Origin: Mesostigma viride
Lineage: Eukaryota > Streptophyta > Mesostigmatophyceae > Mesostigmatales > Mesostigmataceae
Length of the DNA stretch: 62,000 bases
Direction of reading: 5' to 3'
Assembly: GCA_009746045.1 (NCBI GenBank)
Contig: RPFO01000166.1
Coordinates: forward strand, 1 to 62,000
Both the position numbers and the translations under genes were made by a program. Below, piece by piece: positions 10,490-19,766 of this stretch (position 1 is its first letter; every line of letters starts with the position of its first letter). A model generated the notes under the pieces. It was given only the letters and a program-made list of their open reading frames with translations, did not search any database and was not told where the DNA came from.

Positions 10490-12205
10490 CAGGCTCAGCC
10501 TTCCCTGGGCTTGCTAGGGTCCGCCAGGGAGGGGGCTAAGAGTGACCCCCCCATTACTCTGGATGAAGTTGATTTGCTCCCTGCACAGGTTGAGAGTCTC
10601 CCACTTGAGGTTGAGAGTCTCCCTGCACAGGTTGAGGGTGCATCCATGGAGGAAGAACACAATGGGGTAGTGACTGGGTCTTCCCACGTCACCATGGTGA
10701 AAGCAGTTACCACAAGGCAACAACGTTCCCACATGGCTCTTGGAGGTAGTTTGCGTACTCCTTCAATGTTGGAGCGTGGAAGTCCTGCCTTAGGGCGGGA
10801 AGCTCCTTTAGAGGAGGAGGATGAGGCTGATGGCCTGAATGATGCATGCAATGGGGAGCTTGGTTGTAAGAGAGAGTGCTGTTCCAAGCACCTCACCTGT
10901 ATTTAATAAAATGTCTCTTGTGTCAAACATTGCATTGAGATTGCATCATATGTTTGGTCATGCTGCCCAGGCACCCCAGTTTGCAAGGAGGCTGGGAGGG
11001 ACATCTTTGTTTAATGCAGTAAAGCAGGTTGCAGAGGCTTGTTCCTGTAGTAGGCTGGTTGCTCCCAAGCCTAAGAAGTCTCATGTCAGACAACCTGTGT
11101 TGCAGCCTGGATATGTACAATGTGATATCCAAGAAATCAGGAAACTGATTTTGTTGGTGGGTGTTGACAGATACACCAAGTACAAGGTGCTGGAGCTATT
11201 GCAAGACAAATCTAAGCCATGTTTGGTGGCTGGGCTCCAGGCTATCAGATCCAGAATGAAACCAGTGATCCAGCTGCAGTGTGATTTAGAATTTGAGTGC
11301 TGCATGGGGCATGAAGACCTCCCTGAGTTATTTGTTGTACACAGGGAGTCCCATGGCAGTCAAGGCGTGGTGGAGAGGACAATCAGAGAACTCAAGACTA
11401 TTCTACTGACGGAGAAGAAGATTCCCAGATTGGTTCCAGCTATTATCAAGACGGCCTGGTTAAGGTCAGTTGAAGACAGATTGAATGTCAGGGCATCCAT
11501 GTATGTTGGAGAGGTCCCTGTGACTCCATTATCATTGCATCTTCAGGAGCTCCCTACTGAGGTAGAGCAAGCCTGGAAAGATAGCCTTATGTACAAGTTT
11601 GCCAAGTTGAGGCAGAAAGACAAGGGCTGGAGTGTTCTGAAACCTGTTGTTGGCCAAAGGGTAATTGTGTGGAAAGAACCCAAGCTTGCAGGCAAGCGTG
11701 GTAGCTGGCACCCTGGAGTAGTGACCAGGGTGGAACTAGCTGGGCACAAGTGCTGGGTGAAGATGGAGGATCCTCCCCAGAATGTGCACCGTCTGTCGTG
11801 GTCATATGTACGTCTAAGGGGTGCTGAAGCAGAGGCAGTAACTCCTGATGTGACAACCTTGCCAGTTGGTCATGACGTCATCCCTGATCATCACGTTCCG
11901 GCTGGAAGTAATCCCCGGGTAAGTCCTGGCCAGACCCCTGGACCGGTTAACTTTCCAGATTTAGAGCAGGCAGATGTGGTCCCCTCTAGCCTCACTAAGC
12001 ATAGAGGTGTGGGCCTGAAAGATGTGGTTCTGGCTATGCAAAAAGCCAAGCAAAAGCCTCGGGTGTCCAAGCTCAGCCAGTTGGAGGAGTCCGAGTGCAC
12101 TGCACTAGAAGTAGATACCAATGCAGAGGTCTCCATCATGGGGTCTCAGCATACAGGGCAGCGGCAGATTGGCGAGTCTAGCTGTTCCTGGGTGTCTGAC
12201 TTTAG
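10490..12205 (+). pseudogene. Element A pol part 1: linker, integrase and start of protease-like domain
   Basis: After the gag TGA the frame is open to 10906, and the integrase continues in another frame (10839-12269), so one frameshift near 10840-10900 breaks this copy. Integrase features: LHHMFGH (zinc-binding His pair), EACSC, catalytic Asp in VQCDIQEIRKL, second Asp in QLQCDLEFECC, Glu in QGVVER, then a C-terminal domain (KDKGWSVLKPVVGQRVIVW and PGVVTRVELAGHKCWVKM). The protease-like domain starts at VDTNAEVSIMG and is cut at DF by the DNA element inserted at 12206. The true coding continues at 14500. Confidence 0.8.
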
Positions 12206-14493
12206 GGGAGGTGTGCCACCAAACCCCCCCAAAACTGGAATACACTGTTTTCAATATGAATTCAATTGAATTATGCCCAGCCATGATTAGGGGCCCTAAA
12301 TAACATGTTTAGTGAGTTATCCATGCATTCATTGAAGGTTCTACCCCCAACCACGCGCCGGTATCGCGCTAAAAATAGAAAAAGACGCTAATTAGGGCAC
12401 AGTATGCCCCAGCCAATGCACACATCAATTCAGGCCAGGCATGATATTGCCCAAGCAGGTCGTGGGTGGCCAAAAATTAGAGCCACTCACAACCCATATC
12501 TGACATGCTTTAGAATTTTTATGCTCTTGCAAGTACAAAAACGCTGTTTTTCACACATGCCAAAAATAATAAAATACCAAACACATGTGAAATGGGCCAA
12601 ACATGATATTCAAAATTCCATTAGTCATCGACACACACGCTGGCAAAATCTGGCTGCATTTGGACAAGCGGTGTGGAAGTTATGCTCTTTGGCAGCATGC
12701 CACCTGGGCGTCCATTATACTAGTCACTGTCACTATCACTGCCATCATCACAGTCTTCCCCGCAGCAAACTGGGCAGAACCAGTCCCCATCAGGTACGCT
12801 GGGCAGGAGAGGGACCGTGCAGCTCAGGTGGAGCCCCCCATCGCACCCGGGTGTGCTGCACAGCAAGAAAGGGTCATCATCAGATGCATCGGTCTTAGAG
12901 CAGCGCAAGCAAGGGATGTGTGCAGTGTCATCATCATCCTCATTGCTGCCCGCCCCCGCCCCCCAGTAGCAGCCCCCACACCCCCATAGTGCACCCCCTT
13001 GCTGTAGGTGACCTGGCCCCTCTGGGCATCTACCTTGCCCTCATCCCAGCGATGGCCACGCTTCACATGCCACGCCCGGGCTGCCTCAGCCTTGTACTCT
13101 AGCGTCTTCTTGACCACTCAGTAACCTAGTTAACACAAATACACTTTACATGCCATCCAACATGCATCAAATACATGCTGAATATGTTATGAAGTACACA
13201 GGGTTGGCCACACACCTCATACCCCTTAACCGTCCCTCGAGCATGGCCAGACTTATAAGCATGTGAATAGCAATAATGATGATGGCACTAAAATGCCTTA
13301 CCAGCATTTTCTATGTTTCTCCCAGATTAGAGTGTAAGGTTGATGCCAACCAAGCTAATCAACACAGCAACAACTCCTGAACTGCCCTACCTGAGATGGG
13401 CAACAAACTGGAACTATGGAGGGCAAGGAACCAAGGAGATCATGGCATACAAAGCTTGCATGCAGTCAACCATGGTTGGCTCAGCACATTGCAGTCTTTT
13501 CACATGATGATATCAAGGGAAAGCTCAAATAAACCAATGGTGGTAGCTATCTACATGCAGTCACACAAATGCAATATCTCCAACATGATCGTCAATAAAA
13601 CACTTCCTCCCCTGCACGATAAAATGGAAAGAAACCATTGGCGGCCCTCCAGCGCATGAGCGCTGTGATGCCGCTGCGAAGAGAGGGTGCGTCACTCTCA
13701 CACAACAAGAAGCGTCCATACGCACAACATCCTTGCCAGAACACGTTTTATGAAATGCCTTAAACCTTCCCGAGAAGATATAGGCTTCGACTGAAGCGGC
13801 CCTGACCACGACGTCAGCGAAAACAATCTAAATCTGCCAGGTATTCGACAACACCACGGCAAGCAACGGCGAGCTAGCTGGCGGAAACTGCCCAAAAAGA
13901 ACGAAAAAAACTTCGAACGATGAGCTCATAGAAGAAAGAACTGATAGCACATAACATTCGCGACAAATCTATACCTGTCCCTCGCAGATCCCTCGCCCAG
14001 GCGCGCAACAACGGCCGTTCTTCCATGGAAGGTTCCGACATGCACTGCGCAGGCCTGAAGAATTACTTACCGAGAATAGCCGAAAATGTAGCAAAAAGCA
14101 CCAGTTTGGTTTGGAATTCAATGCTACCGATATTAATGCATCGTTTACGGTCAAAAAGCCCCCCAAAACTGCGAATTCACTGCCGCTATCACGAATTCTA
14201 TTTTATTCCGCGCGACCAAAAAATGCAGTTTACCCCCCATGCCGATGGCAGTAAAAGAAAGCAGCGATATTGTAAACCAGCAACTTGCCGCCAAAACCCA
14301 ACATCATTAAATCATCGTCTCCAACATTCGAGCATTTTTTTTGCATTTCTCTAGCCCTACATTGCTAGTTTCGCCTAAACGCAGTCGCCATGGCCACTTC
14401 CGCAAGGGATGCGCGCACCGTGCACCCACTTTTCACTTCACGGCGGTACCGCGAATATTTTTGGCGCCAAAAAATTCGGCGGGCGCACGTCCC
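12206..14493. mobile_element. DNA transposon-like insertion with imperfect TIRs
   Basis: The insertion interrupts the element A codons for DFSGR. It is flanked by CTTTAG on both sides (12200-12205 and 14494-14499). Its ends are GGGAGGTGTGCC on the left and, as reverse complement, GGGACGTGCGCC on the right: 10 of 12 bases match. Length 2288 bp. It contains a minus-strand PHD-finger reading frame and otherwise AT-rich sequence without a recognisable transposase (13140-14490 shows only short unsupported ORFs). Probably a non-autonomous DNA transposon, possibly with captured host sequence. The superfamily is unknown. Confidence 0.65.
12720..13117 (-). pseudogene. PHD-finger protein fragment inside the DNA transposon
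   Basis: The minus-strand frame ending at 12720 encodes a canonical C4HC3 PHD finger: PCLRCSKTD, then LLCSTPGCDGGLHLSC, then VPDGDWFCPVCC, followed by an acidic tail CGEDCDDGSDSDSD and stop. PHD fingers read histone H3 tails. Upstream, in a neighbouring frame (13117 down to about 12930), VKKTLEYKAEAARAWHVK and RGHRWDEGKVDAQRG look coding and would join it after a frameshift or small intron; an AG acceptor-like site precedes this piece. It may be the C-terminal exon of a transposase-associated or captured host protein. No catalytic domain is visible. Confidence 0.55.
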
Positions 14494-14496
14494 CTT

Positions 14497-15538
14497 TAGT
14501 GGCAGGGTTCATTTGAAAGTGGTAGGAGAAATCATCTTGCCAGTTATGGGTGTAGATGTTTCATTCCTCGTGCTGGAAGATTATGATGGTCCTATCATCT
14601 TGGGTCAGAATTTTCTTTGCACCCCTGGAGTTGTGGTTGTATCTCATAGCCTTATTCGTAAGGGTTGGGGTAGCATTCCACTGACTAACTTCAGGGCCCT
14701 GAATTTTAATTTTTTCTCTGTGAAAGCGATCAGGAATGTGCAGTGGCCTGAGGATCAGATTCCTGTGGCTTACAGGTCTTGTGATGCCAGCTGCTCTCCA
14801 TCCTAGCAGTATTGGTATCACTAAGAGATCACTGGCTGCTCATTCTCCTCTTAGCTATGATCAGCTTGTCCAGGAAATGAGTTCTCCTCTGATGTTTGAG
14901 GCCTGGAGGCTAGCATTTGCCAAGGCCCTAGAGGAGTGGTTGCAGTTTGACTGCTGTCAGCCTGTGAATGAAGTTCCTCCATACAGTACACGGTTGAAGC
15001 TCAGATTCGTCATCAAGCGGAAGGAGGTAGAGGGGGTGTCTGTTCCCCATGTGCGTCCAGTTCTTAATGAATACCGTGGTACTGGAGATCTTCTGGGCGA
15101 GGAGTTGTATACACCTGGGATGCTACATGATACATGGCGTATTTTATTGTGCCTGTATGTCGGTATGCTAAACCAGGGTGCTGATATGTCTTCAGTTCTG
15201 CTAGATTTCAAGAGAGCATTTCTGAAGGGTGATCCCAGTGTGGCTCAGCAGGTGTGGCATTGTGAAACTCCATTTCATGTGCCAGTTCCTGTAGCCTGGC
15301 AGGCAGAGCTCCAGTCTAGCTACCTGCTGATTCTGAAAGGTCTAGAAGGTCTCAGGTCCAGTCCCATCATTTGGAGGCTCACCTTGGAAGACTTCTTGAC
15401 TAAGCACTGTGGGTTGAAGGTGTCATCTGTGGACCCATGTTTATTGCTGGGTAGGTGGCATGATTTACCTGTGTATGCTAGCCTGCATGGTGATGACTTG
15501 CACTTGATTGCTCCCACTAAGTGGTTGAGTCAGTTTGT
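14497..15538 (+). pseudogene. Element A pol part 2: protease-like C-terminus and reverse transcriptase
   Basis: It resumes after the DNA transposon with the rest of the protease-like domain (HLKVVGEIILPVMGVDVSFL, then DGPIILGQNFL, an ILGxDFL-type end), then passes into the RT. A frameshift near 14780 moves to the frame of 14736-15695. RT motifs: LRFVIKRKEVEGVSVPHVRP, SSVLLDFKRAFLKGDPSV (catalytic Asp), ILKGLEGLRSSPIIW, SSVDPCLLLGRW and YASLHGDDLHLI, which supplies the two catalytic Asp residues as HGDD. It is cut at SQFV by the insertion at 15539; coding resumes at 16679. Confidence 0.8.
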
Positions 15539-16671
15539 CACGTCCGTGATCATTTACGTCCGTACACTCAAGAAGTTACGCGGTTGCCGTAATCGGAATC
15601 GTTACCGACGTTTGGTTGGTTCCGATTCAGTAGGCCGCACGCTTTGTTCCTTGGGCCGGTGTGGAGCGCCGCGCCGGAAAGGCCTGAATTTCTAGAGTGA
15701 CAGTCTTAGGTGACCTGACTTAGGTTTAGGCGCAAGACTTTGGGGCGCAAAGCCTTGGTGGCTTGCGCAATATTCCGGTGCGTGACATTTGGCAGTTACG
15801 AATCTGTTGTATTGTCCAGACGGAATGATGTTCAGTCCATCGGACAAAGCTAGATACGCAGATCGTAGTGTGCGGTGTGCTGGCTCGCACGTGGCTGTCG
15901 AACAGACTTGCTCTGCATTTTGCTGGCAGTCTAACTGCACGTCAGGCGGCTTGCTGGCAAATGCGACAGCGCATGGATGCCGGGATTTTTGGAGGTATTT
16001 AGGAGCACTGTCAGCAGCGGCCATGGTGGTCGTTGTTCGCTCGTTACTCTCCCTCACAACTTGGTGTTGTCGTCAAGGGGTTTAATAGTGGAACAATCCG
16101 GAGCAGCCCCCGAGAGTGGTTGCAATGAGTAATTGTCATGAGATTGGTTGACGGAAGTGATAACTGTTTGGTTTCGTCAAGATGATGTGTGTATTGTGGG
16201 CGAACCTGGGAAGGAACCCGGTCGTCGTTGGCCAGTGAGCCATAGCTGGGGTAAGCGGGATAGGTAGACAGGATAGGGGGCGCTAAAGGACACTGCCAGC
16301 CGTAAGCCAAGCGGAGCAGTGTGGCGTCACCCGAGGCCTGCTAGGTTATCAAGAACCGCTTAGCCTTATTTGGACAGTGACGCACAAGTACGACATTATA
16401 CGACTAGACAACACTTGTATTCTTGTCGATGTCTTTTGAAATTAAATGTGAATGGTTTGGTTGCTTTCCAAATATATAAAGCATCATGGTTTTATTCTAC
16501 ACCTGGCTGGCTACGGAATTGCCTGTCATGAGGTCGGCGGCCAAGCTAGTATGTCCGTGACCTGCATCTCACAGGATTTTGAATATAGTGGATCACACAC
16601 ATGAGTACTCTATTGCTATGGATATGCATTCCAAGTGATAGGCTAGGATATAATGGCACGCAAACGCGACA
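15539..16671. mobile_element. Unclassified 1.1-kb insertion in element A RT
   Basis: The RT codons on either side (SQFV on the left, KFVPIINDAF on the right) show an insertion flanked by a 7-bp direct repeat, AGTTTGT (15532-15538 and 16672-16678). The 1133-bp insert starts CACGTCCGTGATC and ends CGCAAACGCGACA; I see no clear terminal inverted repeat. Short ORFs inside look unsupported. It could be a non-autonomous DNA element or a solo LTR of another family. Confidence 0.55.
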
Positions 16672-16678
16672 AGTTTGT

Positions 16679-16780
16679 GCCCATCATTAATGATGCATTT
16701 CCTTTGGGAAAAGAATTGTGGCAGAAGCCTGGAGAGGCTGTCACGTTCTGTGGAATGCAGGCTACATTGGTTCAGGAGGG
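16679..16780 (+). pseudogene. Element A pol part 3: RT fragment
   Basis: A short piece of RT between two insertions, reading PLGKELWQKPGEAVTFCGMQ, which corresponds to SLGKELWQEPNKPVVFCGMQ in element B. It is cut after QEGS by insertion of element B and continues at 24793 with QWLIKLQAGNDYK. Confidence 0.8.
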
Positions 16781-16785
16781 GAGTC

Positions 16786-17483
16786 AGTTAACGCCAAGCG
16801 CATTGGCGTGATCCTGATTCCGGGCATATCTCTGCGATTCCAGCGGCACCGGAACGAGTTCATTCCGACAAGTATCAAGAAAGTTATGGCGTTCCGACTT
16901 CCCGGTCGCGCGCGAGCGCGAGCCGGCTGTTCTTCTAAGTCGGACGTGAATATTTGCCGACGACATATGGGGTCGACAGTAATTCCTGGGCTGACAGGAA
17001 TTAGGTGCTGTACCTACGACGGTATTGGATTAATACGTCGTACGCAGGAAATAGGAACCTTAACCTGTGGTCTGTTGGTACCGCAGGCTTAGTCCTGGAC
17101 TTCTAGGTGCAGATGCAATAGTCACTGTGGACTGTGCTCTGTGGTCACTGTGCCTGTATGGCAGACCTACTGTATAGGAACTGGGCGCTGTACAGGTAGT
17201 GAATACTGTACCGGGGGTGTTATTACTGAGCAGGCCTCCTAGGCTGCTCAGGACTAGCAAGCACAGTGCACAAGTATATAAACAATAGGCCAGTGCCAAA
17301 TGGGCATCTCTTGCGAGCCCGCCTCACGTGTTGTGCCTTGACTTGGCAAGCGCGTGTACAAGCCTCAAGTGTGTGAGCGCTGTAACATTATCCAATTTTA
17401 ACAAAGCTCCGTTTCCAACCATATTCACACATTGCTGCATTGCAACCATATCCTTCACATTGCGTGTGCTAAGAACGTTAACT
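16786..17483 (+). repeat. Element B 5' LTR
   Basis: 698 bp, starts AGTTAACGCCAAGCGC, ends GAACGTTAACT. It carries 13 bp (near 16965) absent from the 3' LTR. It is followed by CAAATTACAAC, similar to the sequence after the element A LTR (CGAATTACAAG), a candidate unusual primer-binding region. Confidence 0.92.
17275..17281 (+). promoter_or_regulatory. TATA box in element B 5' LTR
   Basis: TATATAA roughly 200 bp from the LTR 3' end, placed like the one in element A; repeated in the 3' LTR at 24579-24585. Confidence 0.5.
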
Positions 17484-17576
17484 CAAATTACAACCAGTCT
17501 CAGCGGAACGGCCAGGAGGGTCGTTGCCGGTTGCGGTGTGCAGCGTTGACGACGCGAGGAGCTCGTCCGGTGGTGA

Positions 17577-18493
17577 ATGGTGCAGGAAGAACAACGGCAG
17601 CAGGATTTCCGGTTTCGGCAGTCTGCTGGGGGTTCGATTTCGCCTGAATTGCGTCGTGTCGTTCGGGATCTATCTTTATTGCTTGCAGATCGTCCGCCTG
17701 TTAATCGCAGCTTCGTGCAATTCGTCGACGACCAGGTCGAAGATTGGGAGCGAATTCTGCGGCACGTACAAACCATCGTCATTCCGGAGCACCGGAGCAT
17801 CGACGACCTCGAGCAGGAGCTTCACGGTTTGGTCGGCATCCAGACGGTGATTACAGCAGTAGCTGAGCGAGTGCGGACGGAGTTGGCGGCAAGGCGAGGC
17901 GAGGTTGCGGAGGCAGCTGGCGCAGGGCGACACGAGTTTGTACCGACAGCAGCGGGTGCGGGTACCACGTACTTTCGCAGGCGTCATCGGCGACGAGGGT
18001 GTTGCAGCGGGACCAGTTAGGCGTGAACGACGCGGAGCGGAGCATCACAGGCGGCTTGCAGAGGTCGGGGCGACAGCGGAAGCCATCACCGGAGGACAGC
18101 GCGCGCAAGAGTCGGCAGGTTTCCGGAGCGAGTAAGAGTTCCTTTTCAGGAACTGCCCCGCCCCTTCGCGTTCGTGTGACGCGTTGGGAAGAGTTTGCAC
18201 CTCTTGGGTACGATAGTGACCTTGAGGTGGGAGCAGGGGGTGTCGCTGGGCTAGGCGACGAGACACTTGGCGACCACGAGGTGCCAAGATACAATCCGCG
18301 GGGTGCCAACGACGGGTTGTCACCTGTCTACTATACCAACGGTGACGATTCAGTCATCGCGGGCCGACAGCGGGTCGACGACGGCGCAGCAGGTAGCAGG
18401 GTGCCAGAGCTGATTGTGGTGAGCGACAGCGACGACGACAGCGACAAGGAGAACCAGGACGCGCCTGGGGCCAGCCGTGGTGGTCTTGCCTGA
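17577..18493 (+). pseudogene. Element B upstream ORF (ORF0), one frameshift, acidic SIM-like tail
   Basis: Frame 1 (ATG at 17577, to 18020) encodes MVQEEQRQQDFRFRQSAGG, then LADRPPVNRSFVQFVDDQVE and a long charged, probably helical stretch (RSIDDLEQELHGLVGI). The RPPV...QFVDD part is shared with element A. A shifted frame (17999-18493) continues with VTRWEEFAPLGYDSDLEVG and ends in PELIVVSDSDDDSDKENQ. The hydrophobic IVV followed by an acidic Ser/Asp run resembles a SUMO-interacting motif. This is a conserved first ORF before gag in this family; function unknown. The frameshift near 18000 may be inactivating or programmed. Confidence 0.5.
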
Positions 18494-18595
18494 GTGGTAA
18501 CACTTGGCACTTTCCTTTCTTGTTCAGTAGCTTATATTGCTTTAATTGCTGCTTGGCCACTTGGCTGGCTGTAGCAGATCTGAACAGAGGCCATC

Positions 18596-19766
18596 ATGGA
18601 GGATGGAGCTATCAACCAACAAGCGGGCTTTATGGGCTTCGCGCGGCGCGGCGCTGGATGGACGCGATGGACGCGGTGGACGCGATGGACGCGGGGACGG
18701 CCAGGCGCTGGGAGACCAGGCTGAGGTGCCAGATAATCAGAGCCAAGGATCGCAGGGCGGTCAGAACGCGCCAGCCGCAGATCAAGCGGCGCCTAAGCGA
18801 CCACCGTGGCTGAGGGGTACGCGGTGCTAGGCCAGTTTCAGTCCATCAAGGACAATTGGCAGCCCCGGGATGCTGAGAGGATGTTAGAGGACATGAACTT
18901 GTACACGGAGATATACAACGGTGACAAGCTTCGCATCCTGGCGTCTAGTGCCTACATAAGGCAGTCGGCGAGGCGGCTGTTCAAGTTTGTTCGGGAGCGA
19001 CACGCGGCGGGGGACACCTGGGCGGCGTTTATGACGCGACTCAGGTGTTCCTGAGTGACAAGAGGACCATAGATGGGTCCCACCTGAAGCAAGAATACCT
19101 GGACTACAAGCCCATCAAGGGGCAGCTAGTGGTCCACGCCTTTGAAGACTTCGTCAAGCTGAGGGAGGACGCCATGGCCAAGGGCTTCTTCGTCGCAGAT
19201 CGGATGGCCATGGGCGACTTTCTCAAGTCGCTGCAGCTGGATCCGGTCACCATGGATAATGTGACCATCCACATGCGACAGGTCCATGGCTGGGCAGCCA
19301 TGACGGACCAGTTGTATGAGTGTTTCAGCGGCAAGTACGTGGGTGGTAAGCGCCCTCGTCAGGTGATGAGGAGGCCACTGAACCCACGGTTAAGTCCATG
19401 AGGGGATCGGGCCACGGGGGCCCAGCGCCCTCGAGAGGGCCTGAGACCTCTTCAAGGGGTCGAGGAAGGTCCAGGAGGGGGCGTGACAGAAGGGCTGGAC
19501 GGGGGACCCCGCCGAAGTCGGGACATCCACAGTCCCAGTTTGACTTCAAGAGGGTGGGTGGTCCTCCCAAGGCTGGGCCCAGCAGTGGGACCTCACGGGA
19601 CATCAGTCAGGTGGAATGTTATTTCTGCCAGGGGAAGGGTCACTTCAGGAATGAGTGTCCCTCGTACCTGAGGCAGGAAGGTCAGAGCAAGCCAGCTCAG
19701 GGTGGCAGCAAGGACAAGGCTGGTCCATCCCAGGACAAGGGCAAGGGCAAGGCTGCTGATCATTGA
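18596..19766 (+). pseudogene. Element B gag with CCHC zinc knuckle, in three frames
   Basis: Gag can be followed through three overlapping frames: up to 19054 (MAEGYAVLGQFQSIKDNW, IYNGDKLRILASSAY), 19045-19401 (VFLSDKRTIDGSHLKQEYLD, DPVTMDNVTIHMRQVHGW) and 19398-19766 (Arg/Gly-rich, then the CYFCQGKGHFRNEC knuckle). The matching parts of element A gag place both junctions inside the gene, so they are frameshift mutations or sequencing errors rather than separate genes. A probable start is the ATG at 18596, with a GC-rich tandem DGRDG repeat after it. The last frame ends in TGA at 19764-19766, in frame with pol. Confidence 0.7.
19764..19766 (+). promoter_or_regulatory. In-frame UGA between gag and pol (candidate readthrough stop)
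   Basis: The frame of the gag zinc knuckle continues after this single TGA straight into pol with no further stop. The next base is C (TGACTT), a context that favours leakiness. Element A has the same arrangement at 10487-10489 (TGACAG). No slippery site is needed to join the two frames. Confidence 0.45.
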
